A stretch of DNA of 64,000 nt from assembly GCA_016281015.1 (NCBI GenBank), contig JAEEHS010000033.1, forward strand, positions 31,814 through 95,813, in the 5' to 3' direction. The notes beneath the pieces were generated by a model. The model was not told the DNA's origin. It made no database searches and worked only from the letters and a program-made list of their open reading frames with translations. Origin of the DNA: Bacteroidales bacterium. GTDB lineage: Bacteria > Bacteroidota > Bacteroidia > Bacteroidales > UBA932. Shown in pieces: positions 20,390-29,656 of this stretch. Numbering within the stretch: position 1 is the stretch's first letter; each line of letters starts with the position of its first letter. Made by a program: the position numbers and the translations under genes.

Positions 20390-23017
20390 TCAGATCACCT
20401 CGATGTCAGCGGATTTGATCCATCCCTGCCGGCCATCCGAAAGCTCGATCTGTGAGTAGAGGGACACCTCGTCCATCAATTTGACCTTGGTCCCTTCGTG
20501 AAGGATGAACAGCGTCTTGGCAGCATCCGCACCCGGCGCGCTCTGGACCGAAGTCACCCCGCGCATCACGACCGCCGCATTCTTCAGGCGGGCGTCCGAC
20601 AGCTGCCAGTGGGCAAAATCCCAGCAAAGGAAGGTCAGGATAAGGGTGACGATGCCACTGAAAAAGCCCCAGCGGCGGCTCCGCTCACTGCCGCCCAAAA
20701 GGAACAGCAGCACCAGCGAGAGCGTCAGCGCCAGCAGCACCAGGGACAGGACCGCCCAGACATTGCCCGGGAGGGAATAGCAGAGCTTCCGGCCCCAGGT
20801 TTCCAGGATGAATTCCGGCACCTCGTCGATGCGGTCCTGGGTCATCGCCCGGGCGAAATCGAGGTTGTAACGCACATCGGCATCAGAGGGGTCCATCCGA
20901 AGGGCCCGCTCATAGTTGACGATGGCCTTGCCGAGCTGCTCCGACTTGAAGTAGGCATTGCCGAGGTTGTACAGCAGGTCTTTCGACCGCACGCCCGTCG
21001 AGAGGACCTCTTCCCAGGCCCCGGCGGCGGCGGGATAATCCCCCGCGGTGTAAGCCGTTACGCCGGAGAGGAAGAGGGAATCCGGATAATCTGCCGGAGC
21101 CGCCTCGGCCCCCAGCGGAACGACAAGGAGCAGGGCCCCGACCAGGGCCGCCACGGCAGCGGAAGGAGTCTTTTTCATGGACGCATCAATGGCTGTAATG
21201 ACAGAGAGCGCTTCCTCGTAATGGGCATTCATCGCTTCATGGCCCTCGGAAGGCGCATAGCGGGCAAATTCACAGGCCTCCAGAAGAGCCGTGAACCTTC
21301 CGGCGACCTCCTCGGAAACGCCCCGGCCCTTGAGGGCCTCGGCGATGTTCTCCTGGGTCTGCCGGGCCATATCCATGCCCAGCTTGTCGGTCACAAAGCC
21401 CACCAGCGCCCGGTGCAGCTCCTCATAGAAGGCCGTGTAAAGGTCCTTTTTCAGGAAATCCCCGGCCTGGCTGAGCCGGCGGAGCGCCTGACGGGTCGCC
21501 TGGCGCTTGCGGCTGCCGGAAACGTCCGCCCGGCGGGCGGCGAGTTTCCGAAGCCCCAGCCACAGTCCGGCGGCCACGGCGGCGAGCAGCGCCACAATCA
21601 CCCAATAGAGCGACTTTCCGACCAGGAAGCTTTCGTCAGCACCCAGATCGGTCTTCGTGCGGATAAAGCGGATGTCCTCCCCGAGGTTTTTCACCCCTTT
21701 GCGGTCCACTATGAGGGTCTCAGACCCCTCCACCGAAGCAGCGACCCCGGCGGAGCGGGCAACGCTCAGGTGAAGGGAATCCGTCGCGGCCACCTGGTAG
21801 CGGCGGGCGGCGATGTCGTAATAAGCATACTGGACGGGAGAGAGGGTGAACTCCCCCGGACTCCGCGGAATGAACGGATATTCAAACGTCTTGCTGCCGG
21901 AGGTACCGCCCTTGTCCACAGCACTCGTCGTCTTGACGTCATAGACCTCGAAATCCGGCGGAAACGCGATCTTCGGGGCGCTCACGAGGCTTACATTCCC
22001 CTTCCCGGACACCGTGACGATGAGCGAAGCCGCATCATGGGTCTTGAGCGTATCCTTGCTCAGGCGGGCCGAGACGCGGAAACTGCCCACGCCCCCGCCG
22101 AAGGAGGCCGGCGCCCCGGCAGGCAGGGCGGACACATGGACCGTCTGGGCGGGCGTCGTCACCCGCTGCCGGACGGTCATGAAATCGTTTTCAAAAAAGT
22201 CGTCGAGGAGGGACCCGGTCCGGGTACGCTGGCGGCGCACATTCACCAGGCAAATGATTTCAGAAGGGTCGATGGTCAGGTCGCCGGACTTCTGGGGAAT
22301 CAGGGTCCAGCGGCGCAGGACAGCAGCATTGTAAATCTGTCCGCCCAGCTGTTCCCGCTGGAAGTTGATGTTCTGCGGCGCTTCTACTTCCGCGCTCCAG
22401 AAGCCGTTGAAAGAAGGGAACTTGGCATTCTCGAAACCGGAGAGGTTCGCCCGGTTGTAGATTTTCAAGGTCGCCGTAACCGGCTCGCCGACAACCACTT
22501 TATTGCGGCTCAGCACCAGGCGTAGGAACAGGTCCTCGCCGCTGGACTGGGCGCTGCTCTGGGCGCCGGAGGATCCGGAAGCCGAGGGATTGCCTGCGCC
22601 CTGGGAGGCCCCGGAAGAAGGCTTGGAAGCGTCCCCCGGCACCACCTGGATTTCCACACTGCGGGAATGGATCTCGTTTCCTTTGACCCTGGCCGTCGCC
22701 GGTGGAAGGGTGAAAGTTCCCGCGCGGCGCGCTTGCAGAATATAGGTATAAGAGGTCTGCGAGGAACGCGTGGTTTTTCCATTGACCATGGAAATGCTGG
22801 TCGAAGAGCCTTTCTGAGGCCCCCAGACCAGGGTGAAATCCTCACCCGGCTCCCACTGGAAGTCCGAAGGGCTGTGCTCGCCCTCCACGACGAAGACGAC
22901 ATTGAAACGTTCCGACAGTTCCACGATCGAGTGGACATCCACCCGGATCGTCGCCTGCGCGAAGGCGGCGACGCACCCGAGAAGAGCCATGAGGCTGATG
23001 TAAAGCTTCTTCATCAT
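20390..23017 (-). CDS. BatD-BatE fusion-like protein (aerotolerance BatD, then signal-peptide-like segment, TPR, TM and SH3-like region)
   Basis: BatD-type N-terminal half (oxygen tolerance family) continues without a stop into MKKTPSAAVAALVGALLLVVPLGAEAA, TPR (LLYNLGNAYFKSEQLGKAIVNYERALRMDPSDADVRYNLDFA) and SH3-like LHEGTKVKLMDEVSLYSQIELSDGRQGWIKSADIEVI. Confidence 0.85.
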   Translation of the reverse strand: MMKKLYISLMALLGCVAAFAQATIRVDVHSIVELSERFNVVFVVEGEHSPSDFQWEPGEDFTLVWGPQKGSSTSISMVNGKTTRSSQTSYTYILQARRAGTFTLPPATARVKGNEIHSRSVEIQVVPGDASKPSSGASQGAGNPSASGSSGAQSSAQSSGEDLFLRLVLSRNKVVVGEPVTATLKIYNRANLSGFENAKFPSFNGFWSAEVEAPQNINFQREQLGGQIYNAAVLRRWTLIPQKSGDLTIDPSEIICLVNVRRQRTRTGSLLDDFFENDFMTVRQRVTTPAQTVHVSALPAGAPASFGGGVGSFRVSARLSKDTLKTHDAASLIVTVSGKGNVSLVSAPKIAFPPDFEVYDVKTTSAVDKGGTSGSKTFEYPFIPRSPGEFTLSPVQYAYYDIAARRYQVAATDSLHLSVARSAGVAASVEGSETLIVDRKGVKNLGEDIRFIRTKTDLGADESFLVGKSLYWVIVALLAAVAAGLWLGLRKLAARRADVSGSRKRQATRQALRRLSQAGDFLKKDLYTAFYEELHRALVGFVTDKLGMDMARQTQENIAEALKGRGVSEEVAGRFTALLEACEFARYAPSEGHEAMNAHYEEALSVITAIDASMKKTPSAAVAALVGALLLVVPLGAEAAPADYPDSLFLSGVTAYTAGDYPAAAGAWEEVLSTGVRSKDLLYNLGNAYFKSEQLGKAIVNYERALRMDPSDADVRYNLDFARAMTQDRIDEVPEFILETWGRKLCYSLPGNVWAVLSLVLLALTLSLVLLFLLGGSERSRRWGFFSGIVTLILTFLCWDFAHWQLSDARLKNAAVVMRGVTSVQSAPGADAAKTLFILHEGTKVKLMDEVSLYSQIELSDGRQGWIKSADIEVI

Positions 23018-23018
23018 G

Positions 23019-23762
23019 CTACCAATTCTTTTCCTTCTGGCGGGAGCGGAGGGCCGCCGCCTTTTCTTTCTTCACCTTGTCCTGGGTGTCTTTTTCCTTG
23101 GCCTGGATGGCCTGGAGCATCTGCTGGGCCTGCTGGGGGGAGATTTCCTGCTCCTGAGGCTGTTGCTGCTGCTCCTGATTCTGATCCGGCTTATCCTGGT
23201 CCTGCTTATCCTGGTTATCCTGCTGGTCTTGATTCTGCTGCTGGTCTTGATTTTGCTGCTGGTCCTGATTCTGCTGCTGGTCCTGATTCTGGTTCTCCCC
23301 GCCTCCACCTTGCTGCTGGTTCTGGAGCATCTTCCTGGCATAGAGGTAATTCTCCTTTGCGTCCATGTCGTCCGGATTCACCACCAGCGCCTCCATGAAA
23401 GCCTGGACCGCCTTCTGGTAATCCTTCTTCTGGAGGGCGATGTCACCGGCATTGTACGCACTGTGATGGGCCATTTCCTGCTGCAGCTTCGGATGGAGGA
23501 TCTCCGGGATATGCCGACGGGCCTGGTCCATGTATTTGGCGGCCTCGTCATACGACTGCTCCCGGTAGAGGGCGTTCGCGAGGTTGTAGGCCGCGCGGGC
23601 GGAAGTCGTGTCCACATTCAGGCCCCTTCGGTATTCGATATCCGCATCGGAGAATTTCTCCCGGCGGAAGGCACGGTTTCCTTTCCGCACACTGCGGCTC
23701 TCTGTCTGGGCCATGGCCAGGACCGGAAGCAGTAATGTTATGAGTATCAAGAACTTCTTCAT
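23019..23762 (-). CDS. batC: BatC-like TPR protein with Gln/Asn/Asp tandem repeats
   Basis: TPR units plus NQDQQQNQDQQQNQDQQQNQDQQDNQDKQDQDKPDQ; position in the Bat operon. Confidence 0.8.
   Translation of the reverse strand: MKKFLILITLLLPVLAMAQTESRSVRKGNRAFRREKFSDADIEYRRGLNVDTTSARAAYNLANALYREQSYDEAAKYMDQARRHIPEILHPKLQQEMAHHSAYNAGDIALQKKDYQKAVQAFMEALVVNPDDMDAKENYLYARKMLQNQQQGGGGENQNQDQQQNQDQQQNQDQQQNQDQQDNQDKQDQDKPDQNQEQQQQPQEQEISPQQAQQMLQAIQAKEKDTQDKVKKEKAAALRSRQKEKNW
23210..23292 (+). repeat. In-frame 15-bp tandem repeat inside batC
   Basis: ctgctgctggtc(t/c)tgatt-type units repeated three or more times. Confidence 0.85.
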
Positions 23763-24763
23763 CGCTGAAAGAGTTTTCTGCGGGATCGGCGCTCGCCGAT
23801 GAGCATTTCAATGACAAACAGGAGCAGGGCGATGCCGAAGAAATACATATACTGCTCGTCGTACTCTTCGAAGACGACGCTGCCGAACTCCTCGTCCTCC
23901 ATGGCGCGGACATCGTCCACGATGGGCCCGAGGCCGAATTCTTCGTTGCCGGCATGGATGTAGGCACCGCCGCCGGCCTTGGCCACCTGACGGAGGGTTT
24001 CCTCGTCCAGGCGGGTGACGACGATGTTGCCGTCCTTGTCTTTCATCAGCTCCCCTTCGAAGGGAATGGGCTGGCCTTCGGGCGAGCCGACGCCGATGGT
24101 ATAGACCCGGATGCCGGCCTCGGCGGCTTCCTTCGCGGCGGCGACGGCATCGTCCTCATGGTTCTCGCCGTCGGAAATGACCACGATGACCCGGCTCTTC
24201 TGGCTCTGGGCGCTGAAAGAACGGATGGCCGTATGGATGGCATCGCCGATGGCTGTACCCTGGATGGGAACCGAACCGGTGTCGATGTTCGAGAGGAACA
24301 TTTTGGCGGAGACATAGTCCGTGGTGACCGGAAGCTGGACGAAAGAGGTGCCGGCAAAGATGATGAGGCCGATCCGGTCGTCCTGCAGCTTGTCGGTCAG
24401 GCGCGCGATGGACAGTTTGGCCCGCTCCAGGCGGCTCGGAGAATAATCTTCCGCCAGCATAGAATTGGAAACGTCCAGACAGACAATGATTTCCGCGCCA
24501 CGGGTCTTATGCTCGGAGAGCTTGGCACCGATCTGGGGACGTGCCAGGCCCAGCACGAAAAAGGCAAAGCCCAGGCAGAAGAGCACCACCCGCACCCAGC
24601 CTTTGGCCCCGGACCAGGAGGGCATGAGCTGCTTCACGAGGGCCTCGTCCCCGAAACGCCGGATGCGACGCTCCCGAAGCTGCCGGAGCGCCCCGTATCC
24701 GAGCAGCAGCAGCGGAATGAGCAGGAGCAGCCAGAGGAATCTGTATTGTGCAAATATCAGCAT
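23759..24763 (-). CDS. batB: BatB-like VWA-domain membrane protein
   Basis: IIVCLDVSNSMLAEDYSPSRLERAKLSI...GLIIFAGTSFVQLPVTTDY. Confidence 0.88.
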   Translation of the reverse strand: MLIFAQYRFLWLLLLIPLLLLGYGALRQLRERRIRRFGDEALVKQLMPSWSGAKGWVRVVLFCLGFAFFVLGLARPQIGAKLSEHKTRGAEIIVCLDVSNSMLAEDYSPSRLERAKLSIARLTDKLQDDRIGLIIFAGTSFVQLPVTTDYVSAKMFLSNIDTGSVPIQGTAIGDAIHTAIRSFSAQSQKSRVIVVISDGENHEDDAVAAAKEAAEAGIRVYTIGVGSPEGQPIPFEGELMKDKDGNIVVTRLDEETLRQVAKAGGGAYIHAGNEEFGLGPIVDDVRAMEDEEFGSVVFEEYDEQYMYFFGIALLLFVIEMLIGERRSRRKLFQR

Positions 24764-24766
24764 GGC

Positions 24767-25750
24767 TCAGGGCATTTTACGGATGAGCGCCGTGGCGAGA
24801 ATCTCCAAAAGGAGGCATACGAGGGCCGCCACGGCATATCCCTTGAACAAATCCTTGTACACCGGGAAGGAATCCACGGTGGTCCGGGTCTTTTCCATCC
24901 GGTCGATTTCGCCGTAGATCTCGGAGAGTTTCGTATTGTCGTCCGCCCGGAAATACTTTCCGCCGGTGGTGGAGGCAATGCTGCGGAGCAGCGGTTCGTC
25001 GATCTCCACCTTGACATTCTGGAGGTCCATGCCCCAGGGGGTCATGACCGGATAAGGGGCCTCCCCTTCCCGGCCGACGCCGATGGTGTAGACGCGGATC
25101 CCATAGGTCTTGGCGATGTCCGCGGCCATGGACGGGTCGATCTCGCCGGAATTGTTGACGCCGTCGGTCAGCAGGATGATGACCCGGCTCTTGGCGTCGG
25201 AGTCCTTCATCCGCGCGACGGCGGTCGCCAGGCCGTTGCCGATGGCCGTTCCATCCTCGATCAGGTCCGTCTGGACCTCCTTCATGAGGTTGATCAGGGT
25301 GGCGCGGTCCGTCGTGAGCGGGCACTGGGTGTAGCTTTCACCGGCAAAGACGACGATGCCCATCCGGTCGCTCGGGCGCTGGGCGATGAATTCGATGGAA
25401 ATATCTTTCGCGGCGCTCAGCCGGTCGGGCTTGAAGTCCCGGGCCAGCATGGAGGTGGAAACGTCCATGGCAAAGACAATGTCAATGCCCTCGGTGTCAA
25501 TGCGTTCTACCTCGGAGGAGGAACGGGGCCGGGCGATGGCGATGATGATCAGGGTAAGCGCGGCAAGGCGCAGGATCTCCGGAAGGTGCCGAAGGGCTGG
25601 CAGGAGCTGCCTTCCGCCGGAGAGCCAGGGGGCGATGGTGGAAACGCGGAGGTGCGGCCTCCGCCCGCCCATCTCCCGCCAGAGGTAGAGGGCGCCGAGA
25701 AGCGGAACCACTACCAGCAGCCACAGCAGATAAGGATACTCGAAATACAT
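24767..25750 (-). CDS. batA: BatA-like VWA-domain membrane protein
   Basis: GIDIVFAMDVSTSMLARDFKPDRLSAAKDISIEFI...VVFAGESYTQCPLTTD. Confidence 0.88.
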   Translation of the reverse strand: MYFEYPYLLWLLVVVPLLGALYLWREMGGRRPHLRVSTIAPWLSGGRQLLPALRHLPEILRLAALTLIIIAIARPRSSSEVERIDTEGIDIVFAMDVSTSMLARDFKPDRLSAAKDISIEFIAQRPSDRMGIVVFAGESYTQCPLTTDRATLINLMKEVQTDLIEDGTAIGNGLATAVARMKDSDAKSRVIILLTDGVNNSGEIDPSMAADIAKTYGIRVYTIGVGREGEAPYPVMTPWGMDLQNVKVEIDEPLLRSIASTTGGKYFRADDNTKLSEIYGEIDRMEKTRTTVDSFPVYKDLFKGYAVAALVCLLLEILATALIRKMP

Positions 25751-25753
25751 AGG

Positions 25754-26692
25754 CTATCCTCCCTGGTTTTCCTGTTCAACTTCGGCCTGGTAGGTCGTGG
25801 TCACGAAACGGACGGCGAGCGGAAGCACCGTGGCGTTTTCCTCGTCGGTGGCCGTATGCTTGGCGAATTTGATGAAATCCGCCCGCTCGAAGAGTTCCTT
25901 CAGCTCGTTGTACAGTTCCGGCGTCAGGTCCGTCCCCTTGAGGCCGTCGAAGATTTCGGCCGTCGTCATTTCGAGGGCGCCCACGCCGTAACGGGCGGCG
26001 ATGTACTCCCGCAGGGCGTCCGTCACTCCGGAGTAGAAGGCTTTCTGGCGGGTGGGAGCCCAGTATTCGCTGCCCCGGAACTTATCCAGCTTGCGAAGGG
26101 CCACGACATGGGCCGGATCCTTCACCGCGGCGATCTCTTCCTGACGGCGGCGCGAAAGCAGCCAGCTGACCAGAATCGCTACGAGAAGTCCCCCGAACAG
26201 GCCCCCGAGGGCCCAGGGCAGGACTTCGGAGAAGGTCAGCGGAGCCCCCGCCTGGCCTTTCAGGTCGTGCGGGACGAAGGTCGCCGTGTCAATGGGCATG
26301 GCGGTCACCTCCAGCGAACAGGGCCGGAAGACGAGGGTGTCCAGGGTGCTGTCGGCATAAGGCCGGAGCAGTTTGAGGGCCGGGAGGACGAAGGAGCCCT
26401 CTTCGAAGGGCTGGATGGCGATCTGGGCCCGGATATCCAGCAGCCGCTCATTCGCTCCCTTGATCCGGCGGATTTTGAGGGTATCCACCTGCCAGCGGGG
26501 CAGGGCCAGGATGCCGCCGCCCATGTCCGGCTGGATTTCGGGGAACTGGAGACGGGCGGTGTCGGGCCATTCCTTCAGTTCGACGCCATAGTAGAGGCGG
26601 TCGGCCACGAGGACGGAGTCACGCGGGGTGGCCGGTGTGAGGAAAGCGCCGTCCCGCAGAAGGATGCCCAGTATGAGAATCAGAACATTCAT
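25754..26692 (-). CDS. Bat operon membrane protein (DUF4381-like)
   Basis: One TM segment between a beta-rich N-terminus and helical C-terminus; sits between batA and the DUF58 gene. Start at MNVLILILGILL (26692). Confidence 0.65.
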   Translation of the reverse strand: MNVLILILGILLRDGAFLTPATPRDSVLVADRLYYGVELKEWPDTARLQFPEIQPDMGGGILALPRWQVDTLKIRRIKGANERLLDIRAQIAIQPFEEGSFVLPALKLLRPYADSTLDTLVFRPCSLEVTAMPIDTATFVPHDLKGQAGAPLTFSEVLPWALGGLFGGLLVAILVSWLLSRRRQEEIAAVKDPAHVVALRKLDKFRGSEYWAPTRQKAFYSGVTDALREYIAARYGVGALEMTTAEIFDGLKGTDLTPELYNELKELFERADFIKFAKHTATDEENATVLPLAVRFVTTTYQAEVEQENQGG

Positions 26693-27567
26693 TTTCGATG
26701 GAACAGTGCCATAAGGGCACGGACATAATCTTCGTCGGTCGAGATGCTGACGCTGTCGACCTGGTAACGGTTGAGAAGGCGGGCTGTTTCGGTTTCGACG
26801 TCCCGCCACCAGCGTTCATAGGCCGCCCGCTCGCGGGGGGAATCGGTGTTCACCCAGGCGCCGCGCGCCGTTTCGGAGTCCTTGACATGGACCAGACCCA
26901 CCGCCGGAAGGCTCTTTTCGCGCGGGTCCATGATCCGGATGACGGACAGGTCATGCCGGCCCACAGCCACTTTCAGGGCCTCTTCATAGCGGGGATGGAT
27001 CCCCTCGACATCAACCAGGTCGGAGATCAGGAACACCGTCGCGCGGCGTTTGATGGCGCCGGTCAGGTAGCGGAGGCCTTCGCCGAGGTCGGTCCCGTCA
27101 TGGGCGGGTTCGTACTCCAGGATTTCACGGATGATATGGAGCAGGTGCGTCCGGCCCTTCTTGGGCGGGATGAACATCTCCACCCGGTCGCTCACGAGCA
27201 GGCAGCCGACCTTGTCATTGTTGAGCATCGCGGAGAAGGCGAGGGTCGCGGCGATTTCCGTCGCCATGGCGCGCTTCGTGCTGCCCCGGGTGCCGAACAG
27301 GCCGCTCCGGCTCACATCCACCACCAGGACCACGGTCAGTTCCCGCTCCTCCTCGAATACCTTGACGTAAGGGGCGCTCATCCGCGCGGTGACGTTCCAG
27401 TCCATGTTGCGGACGTCGTCCCCCCACTGGTACTCACGGACCTCGCTGAACGCCATACCGCGCCCTTTGAAGGCGGAATGGTATTCACCGGCGAAGATCT
27501 GGCGGGACAAGGCCTTGGTCTTGATCTCGATCTTCCGTACCTTTTTCAGGAGGTCTTCGGTAGTCAT
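26689..27567 (-). CDS. DUF58 domain (VWA-like) protein
   Basis: GRGMAFSEVREYQWGDDVRNMDWNVTARMSAPYVKVFEEERELTVVLVVDVSRSG. Confidence 0.92.
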   Translation of the reverse strand: MTTEDLLKKVRKIEIKTKALSRQIFAGEYHSAFKGRGMAFSEVREYQWGDDVRNMDWNVTARMSAPYVKVFEEERELTVVLVVDVSRSGLFGTRGSTKRAMATEIAATLAFSAMLNNDKVGCLLVSDRVEMFIPPKKGRTHLLHIIREILEYEPAHDGTDLGEGLRYLTGAIKRRATVFLISDLVDVEGIHPRYEEALKVAVGRHDLSVIRIMDPREKSLPAVGLVHVKDSETARGAWVNTDSPRERAAYERWWRDVETETARLLNRYQVDSVSISTDEDYVRALMALFHRK

Positions 27568-28559
27568 TACGGGACGATGACGGCGTTGAGAATCTTTTCG
27601 ATGATCTGCTCGGGGGTGACATTCTCCGCTTCGGCTTCATAGGTCAGGCCGAGGCGGTGGCGGAGGACCTCATTGGACACGGCGCGGACATCCTCCGGAA
27701 TCACATAACCGCGGCGCTTGATGAAAGCGTAGGCCTTCGCGGCGGCGGCGAGCGAGATGCTGGCACGCGGAGAGGCGCCATAGGAAATCAGGTTGCCCAG
27801 TTCCTTGAGACCATAGTCCCCGGGGGTGCGGGTGGCATAGACGATGTCCACGATATAGCGTTCAATCTTTTCGTCCATGTACACTTCCCGGACGACGCTG
27901 CGGGCGCGGAGGATATCCTCCGGGCTCACGACGGCGTTGGCCCTGGGGAAGTCGCCGCTGTTGTTCATGCGGATGATTTCCCGCTCCTCTTCCTTCTTGG
28001 GATAGCCAACGACCACTTTCAGCATGAAACGGTCCACCTGGGCCTCCGGCAGCGGATAGGTCCCTTCCTGCTCGATGGGGTTCTGGGTTGCCATCACGAG
28101 GAAAGGCTCGGGGAGGCGGAAAGTACTCTCGCCGAGGGTCACCTGGCGCTCCTGCATCGCTTCCAGCAGGGCGCTCTGGACCTTGGCCGGGGAACGGTTG
28201 ATTTCATCCGCCAGCACGAAGTTCGCGAAGATGGGGCCTTTGTGGACCTCGAAATCCTCTTTCTTCTGGGAATAGACCAAGGTGCCCACCACATCCGCCG
28301 GCAACAGGTCCGGAGTAAACTGGATGCGGCTGAATTTGGCGTCGACCGCCTGGGCAAGGGTATTGATCGCGAGGGTCTTGGCCAGGCCCGGAACACCTTC
28401 CAGCAGGATATGGCCACCGGAGAGGAGACCAATCAGCAGGTTGTCCACCAGCCCCTTCTGGCCGACGATGACCTTCCCCATTTCAAGGGTCAGCATGTCC
28501 ACGAAGGAACTCTCCTGCTGGATGCGCTCATTGAGCTGTTTGATGTTGACTGTTTCCAT
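27567..28559 (-). CDS. MoxR-family AAA+ ATPase
   Basis: LLEGVPGLAKTLAINTLAQAV...LADEINRSPAKVQSALLEAMQERQVT...ATQNPIEQEGTYPLPEAQVDRFM. Confidence 0.95.
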   Translation of the reverse strand: METVNIKQLNERIQQESSFVDMLTLEMGKVIVGQKGLVDNLLIGLLSGGHILLEGVPGLAKTLAINTLAQAVDAKFSRIQFTPDLLPADVVGTLVYSQKKEDFEVHKGPIFANFVLADEINRSPAKVQSALLEAMQERQVTLGESTFRLPEPFLVMATQNPIEQEGTYPLPEAQVDRFMLKVVVGYPKKEEEREIIRMNNSGDFPRANAVVSPEDILRARSVVREVYMDEKIERYIVDIVYATRTPGDYGLKELGNLISYGASPRASISLAAAAKAYAFIKRRGYVIPEDVRAVSNEVLRHRLGLTYEAEAENVTPEQIIEKILNAVIVP

Positions 28560-28567
28560 TATTTCAG

Positions 28568-28575
28568 TATATTTG
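28568..28575 (+). promoter_or_regulatory. Bacteroidetes -7 box TATATTTG upstream of truA
   Basis: Matches TAnnTTTG, 20 nt upstream of ATG 28596. Confidence 0.5.
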
Positions 28576-28595
28576 CATCGTTTTCGTTATCGCCT

Positions 28596-29516
28596 ATGCG
28601 TTACATTCTTTGCCTGTCATACAACGGCCGGGATTTCTGCGGCTGGCAGACCCAGCCTTCCGCGCCTTCCGTCCAAGGGGCCCTTGAGACCGCCCTGTCG
28701 CGGCTTCTCGGCTGTCCTGTGGCGGTCACCGGCGCAGGAAGAACCGATACATCCGTCCATGCATCCGGATATATCGCCCACTTCGATCTGAGCGGCCCGC
28801 TGCCCTTCCCTGCAGGGGATTTCTGCTACAAAGTTAATGCCATCCTGCCCCGTTCGGTGGTGGTCCATTCCATCCTGCCGGCGAGGGATGATTTCCACGC
28901 CCGCTTCTCCGCGCGCAAGCGTTCCTATACCTATTTTCTCCACCGGGTCAAAGACCCCTTCCTGGATGCGTTTTCCTGGCAGTGCGGCTATCCGGGGCTG
29001 GATTTCGGGGCCATGAACGAGGCCTGCCATTTTCTTCTCGGGACCCACTCTTTCACTTGCTTCGAAAAGACCGGCGGAAACGCCAAGACCTCCCGCTGTA
29101 CGGTCCATGAGGCCTTCTGGAAGCCCTATACCCCATCACACATCGCTATCCTGGGCTCGCCCCGGCTCGTGCTGGGGGACGCCTGGGGGACGGCCGGCGG
29201 TGCGGGGACAGAATGGACACATGCTGACTATCAGACAGTTGCGGCATCTCCCTTCCCCCAAAACGGGGAAGGGACATCGGCTAAGTCATTGATACACAGC
29301 GCCGAGACTTTCGAGAGCAAATACTGGTACTTCCGCATCAGCGCCGACCGCTTCCTCCGCAACATGGTCCGGGCCGTCGTCGGCTCGCTCATCGAGGTCG
29401 GTCGCGGCAAACAGCGGCCTGAGTGGATCGGGGAACTGGTCATGGACGGGACGCGCTCCGACGCCGGAGAATCCGTCCCCGGCCACGCCCTCTTCCTCAA
29501 CCGGGTGGAGTACTGA
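28596..29516 (+). CDS. truA: tRNA pseudouridine(38-40) synthase TruA with an in-frame repeat-derived insertion
   Basis: LSYNGRDFCGWQTQPSAPSVQGALE, GAGRTDTSVHASGYIAHF, ISADRFLRNMVRAVVGSLIEVGRGK; repeat copy at 29224-29300 inside the ORF. Confidence 0.93.
   Translation: MRYILCLSYNGRDFCGWQTQPSAPSVQGALETALSRLLGCPVAVTGAGRTDTSVHASGYIAHFDLSGPLPFPAGDFCYKVNAILPRSVVVHSILPARDDFHARFSARKRSYTYFLHRVKDPFLDAFSWQCGYPGLDFGAMNEACHFLLGTHSFTCFEKTGGNAKTSRCTVHEAFWKPYTPSHIAILGSPRLVLGDAWGTAGGAGTEWTHADYQTVAASPFPQNGEGTSAKSLIHSAETFESKYWYFRISADRFLRNMVRAVVGSLIEVGRGKQRPEWIGELVMDGTRSDAGESVPGHALFLNRVEY
29224..29300 (+). repeat. RAYT-B-associated palindromic repeat, copy 1 (inside truA)
   Basis: tgactatcagacagttgcggcatctcccttcccccaaaacggggaagggacatcggctaagtcattgata; stem cccttccc/gggaaggg. 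Confidence 0.88.
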
Positions 29517-29527
29517 CAACCTCCCTA

Positions 29528-29603
29528 CTGATTATCAGACAGTTACGCAATTTCCCTTCCCTGATTTGGTGGAAGGGACATCAGCTAAGTCGTTGATATT
29601 CAA
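29528..29603 (+). repeat. RAYT-B-associated palindromic repeat, copy 2
   Basis: tgattatcagacagttacgcaatttcccttccctgatttggtggaagggacatcagctaagtcgttgatattca. Confidence 0.9.
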
Positions 29604-29656
29604 CGCTCATTTCTGCCGAGCCACAACCGCCCCTGCCGAGCACAACGCCGCCCCGG

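Noticed and set aside
20498-22525. 675-aa + ORF opposite batD/E
   Set aside because: Shadow ORF opposite recognisable BatD/BatE.
23160-23300. Possible CRISPR-like array
   Set aside because: 15-bp units are contiguous and in frame with the QNQD repeats of BatC; no spacers.
23954-26728. 924-aa + ORF
   Set aside because: Antisense to three Bat genes; composition typical of a shadow frame.
27657-29516. 619-aa ORF as a longer TruA
   Set aside because: The N-terminal 313 aa are antisense to MoxR; TruA starts at 28596.
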